11,792 nucleotides of DNA from contig JAHIRU010000096.1 in the NCBI GenBank assembly GCA_018818465.1, positions 1-11,792 of the forward strand. The letters are read 5' to 3'. Positions within the stretch are counted from its first letter, which is position 1. Every line of letters starts with the position of its first letter. The position numbers were made by a program, and so were the translations under genes. The notes under the pieces were generated by a model. That model did not search any database. It was not told the DNA's origin and saw only the letters and a program-made list of their open reading frames with translations. The DNA is from Nanobdellota archaeon. GTDB taxonomy: Archaea; Aenigmatarchaeota; Aenigmatarchaeia; QMZP01. Shown here one piece after another: positions 1 to 4,738 of the stretch.

Positions 1-2
1 TA

Positions 3-455
3 GAGATTGTTCCAGGAAACCATGATCCTGGTTTAGAGAACTATTTACCGAATGGCATAAAGCTTCACAAGAACACAGGCTTCCGACAAGGAGATACATA
101 TTTCGCCCACGGTCATACCTGGCCAAGAAAAGATGTACTCAAGGCTAAAACAATAATTTCAGGACACAGCCATCCGCAATTCGAATTCAAAAATAATCTT
201 GGTTATAGGTGGATGGAACCTATTTGGCTCTGTGCAGACATAGACAAAGACAAACTTAAAGAGAAGTACAAAATAGAACCAAAACATAATCAAGAAATAA
301 TTCTTATGCCACCATTCAATTCATTCTCAGGCGGTTATCCAATAAACCGTTCGCGAGTCGGATCAAATAGGGAGTTCCTGGGACCTGTGGCAAAATTGAT
401 AACAGGAAAGAAGAAGGTCTATCTCTTAGACGGCACGTTTTTGGGTGAGGTTTGA
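3..455 (+). CDS. ICC-like metallophosphoesterase, C-terminal part (5' end outside window)
   Basis: The reading frame is open from the left window edge to the TGA at 453-455, giving about 150 residues of a protein that begins upstream. Calcineurin-superfamily metal-binding motifs appear in order: GNHD (15-26), HGH followed by TW (108-122) and GHSHP (162-176). The N-terminal D-x-H motif would lie outside the window. The arrangement fits the ICC-like phosphoesterases (COG1407 type), which are Mn-dependent phosphodiesterases or nucleases. In bacteria a related enzyme is encoded with Lhr-Core helicases in a nucleic-acid repair cluster, so the convergent lhr about 4.3 kb away is a meaningful neighbour (inference). 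The C-terminus reads LLDGTFLGEV-stop, and a second, diverged copy of this end occurs at 4288-4320. The TCTCTTA inside the tail (422-428) matches the core shared with the lhr tails. Family assignment is solid; the substrate is not known. Confidence 0.85.
   Translation, partial: EIVPGNHDPGLENYLPNGIKLHKNTGFRQGDTYFAHGHTWPRKDVLKAKTIISGHSHPQFEFKNNLGYRWMEPIWLCADIDKDKLKEKYKIEPKHNQEIILMPPFNSFSGGYPINRSRVGSNREFLGPVAKLITGKKKVYLLDGTFLGEV
416..455 (+). other. Putative recombination core in the phosphoesterase 3' end
   Basis: The sequence GTCT-ATCTCTT-AGAC (417-431) has 4-bp inverted arms around a 7-bp spacer and overlaps the last codons of the phosphoesterase. The spacer ATCTCTT also occurs in the lhr 3' end (AATCTCTTG, 4752-4760) in the same orientation on the + strand, so the two form a direct repeat flanking the whole cargo array. 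The chimeric junction at 4272-4320 switches from lhr-tail to MPE-tail sequence within this core. Its role as an attachment site is inferred from that junction; no recombinase is visible. Confidence 0.45.
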
Positions 456-502
456 ACAATACATGAAAATTCCAAGGTCGTTGACCAAAAACCGGATAAA
501 TA

Positions 503-515
503 AGCGCATACGTTA
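503..515 (+). repeat. 13-bp direct repeat, left copy flanking the TIR-like gene
   Basis: AGCGCATACGTTA here matches AGCGCATATGTTA at 993-1005 with one mismatch. The two copies bracket the TIR-like gene and its promoter. They could be remnants of an insertion target, operator sites or coincidence; nothing else in the sequence decides. Confidence 0.35.
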
Positions 516-537
516 TATTCAATTTTCTGAACCCGCC

Positions 538-942
538 TTATTGAATATTTTTCAGTTTGGAATACAGATTGTCCAATTGCTCGTATTCTATGACTTGGTG
601 AGCTGCATATCTGAATTCTGGAAATTCCAGACCTTCCTTTATAACTAATATGTATCGCTTATTTTTTTCAATAGCCCTCTCAGATTCAATATTCATTCCT
701 TTGCTAGGATACGCGGATTTTACAAATGCTAGAAATACTTCGCTTTCATCTACTTTTTGAAGGCCGTATTCATAGATTTGCTCGGTCGTAAAATTCTTCC
801 CTCTAAAGATATTATCCAACCAAAAACTGCAGAATACGCTGTGTCCTGCACTTTGCAGACTATCTCGAATATTAGTGAGTATTTCTTCTAATTCTTTTGA
901 ATCTTCTCCAGTAAATCTGTACGATAAAAATATGTTACTCAT
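538..942 (-). CDS. TIR / nucleoside deoxyribosyltransferase-like protein
   Basis: 134 residues if translation starts at the ATG 940-942 (MSNIFLSYRF). The longer frame from 999 adds a low-complexity leader rich in H, L and F that overlaps the promoter, so I reject it. The N-terminus IFLSYRFTGED resembles the first strand and loop of TIR domains. The later segment G82-x-x-x-E86, followed by an alanine helix and a KRYILVI strand, resembles the catalytic Glu region shared by TIR NADases and nucleoside deoxyribosyltransferases. Such domains hydrolyse NAD or make nucleotide signals in immunity; here that is inference. There is no membrane segment and no attached effector domain. An A/T box at 964-971 lies 22-29 bp before the ATG, which suggests a leaderless transcript. 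It lies in the same cargo block as the peptidase-like gene upstream, with no lhr tail between them. Exact family uncertain. Confidence 0.6.
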   Translation of the reverse strand: MSNIFLSYRFTGEDSKELEEILTNIRDSLQSAGHSVFCSFWLDNIFRGKNFTTEQIYEYGLQKVDESEVFLAFVKSAYPSKGMNIESERAIEKNKRYILVIKEGLEFPEFRYAAHQVIEYEQLDNLYSKLKNIQ

Positions 943-963
943 AAAGAAAAATAGGAGCAGAAA

Positions 964-971
964 CTTTAAAT
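964..971 (-). promoter_or_regulatory. TATA-like box of the TIR-like gene
   Basis: On the minus strand this reads ATTTAAAG, 22-29 bp upstream of the ATG at 942, the usual distance for leaderless archaeal transcripts. It falls inside the longer alternative reading frame, which supports the inner start. Confidence 0.45.
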
Positions 972-992
972 GCAGGTGAAGAACTTCAGATG

Positions 993-1005
993 AGCGCATA
1001 TGTTA
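993..1005 (+). repeat. 13-bp direct repeat, right copy flanking the TIR-like gene
   Basis: AGCGCATATGTTA, one mismatch from the copy at 503-515. It lies in the 175-bp gap between the TIR-like and peptidase-like genes, just upstream of the TIR promoter. Confidence 0.35.
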
Positions 1006-1117
1006 GCAGAAATTTTTGTGCCTTATGTTAAACAGTCGACAGCCGCAATATCTGATGAAATAACCTCTACTATTTTACTATAATTCACAGAGGACTCATA
1101 ACTTTTTAACAAGTGAG

Positions 1118-2290
1118 TTATTTTTCAACCAATTGATCTACAAATTCCATTAATTGCCTGGGAGTTTCGTATCCTGACATGGCGTGCCTTAAATATTCCT
1201 TTTGTTTGTCCGGGGATAATCTTTCTTGGAACTGGCGATGCAAGTAAATGCTTATACCATAAATATAGTGGTAAGCTTTTCTTGAAGGATTAGTTTTCCA
1301 ATTTTCAAGATTCATGCGGGTTCTTTCTTCGGTAGAGAAGGGATGATTATCGCAAATATATTCTACTAACTCATCTAGATTCCTGCCTTCGTTGACCCAG
1401 ATATGAGCGTTGTTTTGCAAATAATCCCTAGTTGCTCTTTGTTCTCTTGCCAGCAATCCATAAAGAGAAAGAGCCTGTTCTACTTCTGGTAGAAAACAAG
1501 AAATTGTATCTGCTATACCTTCCCCAGCAAAGGTATGAGGCTCTTGGACTGTTGTAACACCTATTACAGGATTTATTTCACCTCTTGAAATGCCTTTCTT
1601 TAGGTTCGCCGCTTGAACAAAATGGCCTCCAACTTCATGCAATGTCCTATTTTCCATATCACCCCTATACCACGTGTGAATAGGATGAAAATTATACCGC
1701 AATAAAAATGATCCTTCAGGTGTTGTTGATGTCCATCCCGTCCAGTAGTCTCTTTCTTCTACAAAACGAACTTCATGAGGAAATTCCAGATCGTTAAATC
1801 CTAAAGATTCTAGGACAATTGGTATAATAGTTTCTTCACAGCTTTTCACTTGTTGGCGGGCCTCTTCTTTTGAAACTCTTATCCTTGAAGAAAATTGTTC
1901 AAATGATTCTGTGTCAGGTTTATAACCTACTTCTCTTAAGAGGGCTTCCATTACTTGTTTTTGTTTTTGTATATCTTGCTCTGGGATTATCTGAGGTCTC
2001 ACACCGGTTATATTCTCTACGTATTCGTAATATGGTATTTCTTCTCCCATTAAAGCACGAAGAAAATAAGTAGAGGCATTAACTTTTGCTTTAATAAATT
2101 CTTCTTGATTATTCTCTGGTTTAATCTCGCTATGCAAATATCTTAATTTCTCTAAAACTTCTTCTCTTGACTCAAATTTCTCTCCTTCTATTGGTGGTAT
2201 AAGATCAAAATCAATTATGTCTATATCATTCTGCTTCTCTAACTTATCCCAGCCTCTGTACGTTTTAATTATCGCTTCTGTGTCTAACAT
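1118..2290 (-). CDS. HEXXGH zincin-like metallopeptidase
   Basis: 390 residues, soluble, with no signal peptide or membrane helix. The key motif is H218-E-V-G-G-H223 (HEXXGH). A longer-than-usual spacing between the zinc histidines is known from dipeptidyl peptidase III (M49), and the related HExxPGH form occurs in DUF885 proteins. A second motif, FAGEGIAD, places E257 about 35 residues later and could give the third zinc ligand. It resembles both the M49 EExRA motif and the EGWA motif of DUF885. A conserved-looking YHYIYG stretch (340-345) may form the substrate-side loop. The charged N-terminal 200 residues are helical. It is therefore most likely a zinc-dependent peptidase; substrate unknown. 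The promoter box lies 22-30 bp before the ATG, directly behind the displaced lhr tail at 2324. Association with an immunity-like neighbour suggests, but does not show, a defence role. Confidence 0.65.
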   Translation of the reverse strand: MLDTEAIIKTYRGWDKLEKQNDIDIIDFDLIPPIEGEKFESREEVLEKLRYLHSEIKPENNQEEFIKAKVNASTYFLRALMGEEIPYYEYVENITGVRPQIIPEQDIQKQKQVMEALLREVGYKPDTESFEQFSSRIRVSKEEARQQVKSCEETIIPIVLESLGFNDLEFPHEVRFVEERDYWTGWTSTTPEGSFLLRYNFHPIHTWYRGDMENRTLHEVGGHFVQAANLKKGISRGEINPVIGVTTVQEPHTFAGEGIADTISCFLPEVEQALSLYGLLAREQRATRDYLQNNAHIWVNEGRNLDELVEYICDNHPFSTEERTRMNLENWKTNPSRKAYHYIYGISIYLHRQFQERLSPDKQKEYLRHAMSGYETPRQLMEFVDQLVEK

Positions 2291-2311
2291 AAATTAAATT
2301 ATAATCCTTAC

Positions 2312-2320
2312 ATTTTTAAA
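2312..2320 (-). promoter_or_regulatory. TATA-like box of the HEXXGH peptidase gene
   Basis: Minus-strand TTTAAAAAT lies 22-30 bp before the ATG at 2290 and only a few bases downstream of the stop codon of lhr-tail copy C. The cargo gene thus begins right after the tail. Confidence 0.5.
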
Positions 2321-2323
2321 CCT

Positions 2324-2365
2324 TTAATACCTCCAGAAACGCTTGTTTTTTGCGTACTCTACTTG
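2324..2365 (-). repeat. Displaced lhr 3' end, copy C
   Basis: Read on the minus strand in the lhr frame, this encodes QVEYAKNKRFWRY-stop, against EIDYAKNKRFWRD-stop in the resident lhr. Over the last 12 codons 29 of 36 bases match by hand count. Homology ends near the stop codon of the SLOG gene (2374-2376), so the SLOG 3' end abuts the inner edge of the tail. The core reads AAACGCTTG, against AATCTCTTG in lhr. It is too short to be a gene. I read it as the 3' end of another lineage's lhr left behind by an insertion. Confidence 0.8.
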
Positions 2366-2373
2366 ATTTGGAG

Positions 2374-2883
2374 CTAGTCTATAAAGTATTTTTTTACAAT
2401 GACATCTTTCCCTAATTTTTTGGCCTTATCTATAGCATCCTGCACACCTTTGCTGTCATTTACTTGAAACGCATAAAGAACATCACAAGCTTTTACAATA
2501 TCTGTGTTCCTTGCATAGTAACTTTCAGCATTTGCTTCTGTATACGGTGTATCATCAATAATGGCGTTCGGAGCTAACTCATGAACTCGTTGCAACTGCG
2601 AAGTTATTGCCTTAGCTTGAGCTTCTGAGATGACATCCTCTTTTGCTCGTTTCCAATAGTGCGTACAGAACGCTTGTAAAGAAATAGGAAGATAAATCCT
2701 AAGTTGAGCTGAGGCATCACCCTCTTCCAGAACCGTTTCAGTTGCAATATAATCAACTCCGAGTGCACCTCCCGTCATGATTCCCCCATCTTCTTTCAGT
2801 ATCGGTTTGACTATCTCTTCTACATCCCGCAGAATATAATTATTTGTTTTTCTCCAACTACCACTAATAGCAATCCATTTCAT
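2374..2883 (-). CDS. SLOG-superfamily (DprA/YspA-like) nucleotide-binding protein
   Basis: 169 residues with a Rossmann-like layout. The first strand is WIAISGSW (3-10). A glycine-rich nucleotide loop TGGALGVD (37-44) follows, with an A-T-E helix, matching the GGA-x-G-x-D signature of DprA, YspA (DUF2493) and related SLOG proteins. The C-terminal half has ARN-T-D-I-V (residues 144-150), then a strand carrying DVLYAF, a G-x-x-D-A-I-D helix and a final V-I-V-K strand, as in YspA-type proteins. SLOG domains bind nucleotides or nucleotide-derived signals, and in several immune systems they sense the products of TIR enzymes. No effector domain is fused here, so it may be a stand-alone sensor or a nucleotide-processing enzyme. 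It has its own promoter and sits between lhr-tail copies B and C as a one-gene cargo block. Confidence 0.7.
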   Translation of the reverse strand: MKWIAISGSWRKTNNYILRDVEEIVKPILKEDGGIMTGGALGVDYIATETVLEEGDASAQLRIYLPISLQAFCTHYWKRAKEDVISEAQAKAITSQLQRVHELAPNAIIDDTPYTEANAESYYARNTDIVKACDVLYAFQVNDSKGVQDAIDKAKKLGKDVIVKKYFID

Positions 2884-2903
2884 AATATTTCATAATGATA
2901 CAA

Positions 2904-2915
2904 GGTTAAACATTT
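2904..2915 (-). promoter_or_regulatory. Possible TATA-like box of the SLOG gene
   Basis: Minus-strand AAATGTTTAACC, with its A/T core 22-28 bp before the ATG at 2883. It overlaps the stop codon of lhr-tail copy B, so the tail edge and the promoter are fused. Confidence 0.35.
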
Positions 2916-2970
2916 ATTCCCTCCAAAATCTCTTGTTCTTTGCGTATTCGATTTCATTATTTAGAACGTC
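2914..2970 (-). repeat. Displaced lhr 3' end, copy B
   Basis: This is the longest displaced copy. In lhr frame it encodes DVLNNEIEYAKNKRFWRE-stop, against DVLKGEIDYAKNKRFWRD-stop in the resident gene. Most differences are single third-position changes (for example GTC/GTT, GAG/GAA, TAT/TAC, TTC/TTT). A TGA immediately precedes it in frame, so homology stops at 18 codons. The core AATCTCTTG is identical to that in resident lhr. Its outer end carries the SLOG promoter; its inner end leads to the toxin-antitoxin leader. It looks like a foreign lhr terminus that once completed an intact gene. Confidence 0.88.
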
Positions 2971-3011
2971 TCAATAAAATTATCCATACATGCTGAATTC
3001 TAAACCATTAA

Positions 3012-3021
3012 GTTTATATAT
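3012..3021 (+). promoter_or_regulatory. TATA box of the wHTH/RelE-like operon
   Basis: GTTTATATAT at 3012-3021 is a strong archaeal TATA match about 50 bp before the ATG at 3068, implying a leader of about 25 nt. That leader contains AGTGATC just before the ATG, consistent with a GTGAT Shine-Dalgarno. Confidence 0.55.
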
Positions 3022-3067
3022 TACTTAATACATAATAATTATAAGTTAATAACTAATAGTGATCAAA

Positions 3068-3328
3068 ATGCAAGAATTAAAACACTCTCCGACGCTTAAC
3101 ACTGTAATAATGGTAGAAGAAACTTTGAAAAACATGGATGAGAGCGTTATTAGCGTTGCTGAACTTAAGAGAAGACTTCCAAAACAAGTAAATCATAACA
3201 CCCTTAAAATTATTCTCGAGTATCTTGAACTGAGCAACAAAATCCTAGTAACAATGCGGGGCATTACATGGATACACAACCCAAATCCAAATTTACAAAA
3301 AGCAATTGAAGAAGGCCTTGAATTATGA
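3068..3328 (+). CDS. Small winged-helix antitoxin-like protein
   Basis: 86 residues from the ATG at 3068. The frame also opens at GTG 3059, but that GTG lies within AGTGATC, which better serves as the ribosome site 4 bp before the ATG. The same GTGAT-to-ATG layout precedes hicB and the MBL gene. Predicted helices around SVISVAELKRRLP and NHNTLKIILEYLE, followed by the strand pair KILVTMRGITWI, give a compact winged helix-turn-helix. The stop codon overlaps the start of the RelE-like gene (ATGA at 3325-3328), so the two are translationally coupled. A wHTH protein directly before a RelE-like toxin fits an antitoxin that also represses its own operon (inference from arrangement). Confidence 0.65.
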   Translation: MQELKHSPTLNTVIMVEETLKNMDESVISVAELKRRLPKQVNHNTLKIILEYLELSNKILVTMRGITWIHNPNPNLQKAIEEGLEL

Positions 3329-3678
3329 AAATAATACGAATAAAACTGTCTCCAGAAGCAGAAGAGGTTTATAAACATCTTAATAAAGAAGCTCCCACTT
3401 CAAAAATAGAACGTATGATTCTCAGAGCAATAAATCAGAAAGTTGAGTTAATTAAGTTAAACCCTCATTTTGGTGATCCGATTGCTAAGAAATTCTTCCC
3501 CGAAGAGTACAAAAGAAGGTATGGAATCACAAACCTTTTCCGTGTTGAACTTCCTACTTTCTGGAGGATGTTGTACACATTAACAGATGGGAAGAGTGAA
3601 GTAGAAATAATTGCATTTGTTCTTGATGTTATTGACCATAAAGAATACGATAAAAAGTTTGGATATAAGAGGAAATGA
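3325..3678 (+). CDS. RelE/ParE-superfamily toxin-like protein
   Basis: 117 residues. The layout is an N-terminal helix pair (SPEAEEVYKHLNKE, SKIERMILRAINQKVELI), the loop LNPHFGDPI typical of RelE-like proteins, then the strands LFRVEL, WRMLYTL and EIIAFVLDVIDH, ending in HKEYDKKFGYK. This C-terminal H-K-E-Y-x-K-x-F-G-Y ending is characteristic of archaeal RelE-like toxins as I know them. RelE proteins cleave mRNA at the ribosome; ParE relatives target gyrase, and the sequence alone does not separate these. It overlaps the upstream wHTH gene by 4 bp. The stop lies 16 bp from the stop codon of lhr-tail copy D, in convergent orientation. Confidence 0.75.
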   Translation: MKIIRIKLSPEAEEVYKHLNKEAPTSKIERMILRAINQKVELIKLNPHFGDPIAKKFFPEEYKRRYGITNLFRVELPTFWRMLYTLTDGKSEVEIIAFVLDVIDHKEYDKKFGYKRK

Positions 3679-3694
3679 AAGGATAATTATATTT

Positions 3695-3745
3695 TTAATC
3701 CCGCCAAAACCTCTTATGTTTTGCGTATTCTATTTCGCCTTTCAA
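3695..3745 (-). repeat. Displaced lhr 3' end, copy D
   Basis: In lhr frame this encodes LKGEIEYAKHKRFWRD-stop. It is the most divergent copy at DNA level (27 of 36 bases match over the last 12 codons) but keeps the protein almost unchanged. Its centre forms a perfect inverted repeat, CAAAAC-CTCTTAT-GTTTTG (3705-3723), with 6-bp arms and a 7-bp spacer. That layout is like a tyrosine-recombinase core site, although the arms are weaker in the other copies. It separates the RelE-like and HicBA blocks. Confidence 0.85.
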
Positions 3746-3776
3746 ATGCAGTCGAGGGGAAAGATCAACAAGAAAG

Positions 3777-3785
3777 CTTAAATAT
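3777..3785 (+). promoter_or_regulatory. TATA-like box of hicBA
   Basis: CTTAAATAT, 30-38 bp before the ATG at 3815. The short leader carries AGTGAT 3 bp before the ATG, a GTGAT-type ribosome site. Confidence 0.45.
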
Positions 3786-3814
3786 CAAAAAACTAACATA
3801 AATTAAGTGATATT

Positions 3815-4045
3815 ATGTCTCATGGCATGTTTGATATAGCTGTAAATGAAGAAATAGTTAATGATAAGAAGGTTTTTGTATCACATTGCTTAAACTTAGG
3901 CATAGCCAGCCAAGGAAAAAGCTATGAAGAGGCTATTGAGAACATAAAAGATGCCATTAATTTGTATTTGGAAGAGAATCCAGAAGAACAGTCAAATAAA
4001 CTGCAGGATTTGCTTCCTCCGATAGCAACAAGGCTGTTCATATGA
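3815..4045 (+). CDS. hicB: HicB-like antitoxin
   Basis: 76 residues. It has the partly degenerate RNase H-like fold of HicB antitoxins: a first strand FDIAVNEEI, the strand KKVFVSHC, the signature LGIASQGKSYEEAIENIKDA (residues 29-48) and the helix NLYLEENPEE. It lacks a C-terminal helix-turn-helix or ribbon-helix-helix domain, so it is a minimal HicB. It would bind and inactivate HicA, encoded just downstream with a 4-bp ATGA overlap (4042-4045). The AGTGAT upstream supports the start at 3815; an internal ATG at 3827 is possible. Antitoxin-first order is the less common but known hicBA layout. Confidence 0.85.
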   Translation: MSHGMFDIAVNEEIVNDKKVFVSHCLNLGIASQGKSYEEAIENIKDAINLYLEENPEEQSNKLQDLLPPIATRLFI

Positions 4046-4275
4046 AATTGCCTGTACTTTCTGCAAACGAAATAATAAAAGCTCTTTCTTCTGTAGGATT
4101 CAGTGTCAGCAGGCAGTCCGGCAGCCATTTTATTATGGTTAAAAAAGAACGTAAGGAAAAAGTAACTGTTGTTGTCCCAAAACATAGAGAACTTGCGAAA
4201 GGAACTCTATTGAGCATTATTTCTCAAAGTGGAATGAGCAAAGAGGATTTCATAAAATTAGTGAGAAAACACTAA
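4042..4275 (+). CDS. hicA: HicA mRNA interferase toxin
   Basis: 77 residues with the classic HicA double-stranded RNA-binding fold: helix SANEIIKALSSVGF, strand VSRQSGSHFIMVKK containing the catalytic-position H29 in G-S-H-F, strand VTVVVPKH and helix GTLLSIISQSGMSKEDFIKLV. The family cleaves mRNA and tmRNA in a ribosome-independent way and is neutralised by HicB. All expected elements are intact, so it is probably active. The TAA stop (4273-4275) overlaps the TAG stop of the displaced lhr tail E on the other strand, so this cassette ends exactly where the tail begins. Confidence 0.9.
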   Translation: MKLPVLSANEIIKALSSVGFSVSRQSGSHFIMVKKERKEKVTVVVPKHRELAKGTLLSIISQSGMSKEDFIKLVRKH

Positions 4276-4320
4276 TCCCTCCAGAACCTCCTAGACGGCA
4301 CGTTCTTGGGCAAGTTTTAA
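4272..4320. repeat. Chimeric lhr-tail / phosphoesterase-tail junction, copy E
   Basis: The left half (4272-4289, minus strand) encodes RFWRD-stop in lhr frame and shares the 15-mer CTAATCCCTCCAGAA with the resident lhr end at 4739-4753. The right half (4288-4320, plus strand) encodes LLDGTFLGKF-stop, matching the MPE end LLDGTFLGEV-stop in 27 of 33 bases. The switch occurs inside AACCTCCTA, equivalent to the TCTCTT core present in both genes. Because lhr and MPE converge, joining the outer part of the lhr tail to the inner part of the MPE tail is what excision of the interval as a circle would create, not a simple duplication. Confidence 0.88.
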
Positions 4321-4324
4321 ATTG
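4315..4324 (+). promoter_or_regulatory. TATA-like box supplied by the displaced phosphoesterase tail
   Basis: TTTTAAATTG lies 21-30 bp before the ATG at 4345. Its left half is the Phe and stop codons (TTT TAA) of the duplicated MPE tail, so the gene's probable promoter was created or preserved at the recombination junction. Confidence 0.4.
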
Positions 4325-4344
4325 TTTATTGTTAATTTATTCTT

Positions 4345-4734
4345 ATGATTGATTATGGTGAGCTTTCTCTAATCACAGCAAATTCTGCACTTGAGATTGA
4401 TAATTACATTCTTGGCAGAAATAAAAGTTTCGAATATACTGAAAAATTGCTGGAAACGTTTGAAGAGAAACTGTTAAAAAATCCTACTTTTTCTTGGACT
4501 TTTTATAATGCCATAAAAAAAGGCACCGACAAGGAATTTGAAAAGGTTTCAGATTTAGCTCCAGAAATGAGTCTTCTAAAATTAGAACTAGATGATATTA
4601 TAAAATTGCGTGGAAAGGAAGACAGAGCAGAAGATTTGAGGTCATTCCTAATTGAATTATCGGGACAGTTTTCATGTCAATACATTTCAGAAAATCCTCA
4701 CACAAATCCTTATACACACCACATGGTTGCATAA
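4345..4734 (+). CDS. Unrecognised 129-aa protein, nearest cargo to lhr
   Basis: I do not recognise this family. The protein is acidic, soluble and mostly helical (SALEIDNYILGR, FEYTEKLLETFEEKLL, SLLKLELDDIIKL, EDLRSFLIELSG), with a W-T-F-Y-N-A-I-K-K-G segment near residue 51 and a His- and Asn-rich tail ending THHMVA. There are no membrane helices, cysteine clusters or recognisable catalytic motifs. The stop is 4 bp from the lhr stop in convergent orientation. It lies between the MPE-tail copy (4288-4320) and the living lhr end, so it may be the newest insertion or the original resident of the MPE-lhr gap. Coding status is supported by length, a plausible promoter and sensible codons. Confidence 0.6.
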   Translation: MIDYGELSLITANSALEIDNYILGRNKSFEYTEKLLETFEEKLLKNPTFSWTFYNAIKKGTDKEFEKVSDLAPEMSLLKLELDDIIKLRGKEDRAEDLRSFLIELSGQFSCQYISENPHTNPYTHHMVA

Positions 4735-4738
4735 ATTT

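Noticed and set aside
455..538. Search for another lhr or MPE tail between MPE and the TIR-like gene
   Set aside because: No FWRD-like or LLDGTF-like sequence was found there on either strand; only the 13-bp repeat was seen.
943..999. N-terminal extension of the TIR-like protein (MRSSEVLHLHLKF...)
   Set aside because: It is low-complexity and hydrophobic, overlaps a good TATA-like box, and the inner ATG begins exactly at the conserved first strand.
1000..1083. 27-aa open frame in the gap between the TIR-like and peptidase-like genes
   Set aside because: Too short, no family resemblance and no clear ribosome site.
1098..1121. Inverted repeat ATAACT...AGTTAT at the end of the peptidase gene, considered as a terminator
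   Set aside because: The 12-nt loop and A/T-rich 6-bp arms are weak, it overlaps the stop codon, and no T-tract follows on the coding strand.
2324..3745. Interpretation of the tail copies as a CRISPR array or a non-coding repeat family
   Set aside because: Copies are unevenly spaced, share codon-structured variation and end in stop codons, which fits lhr 3' ends rather than CRISPR repeats.
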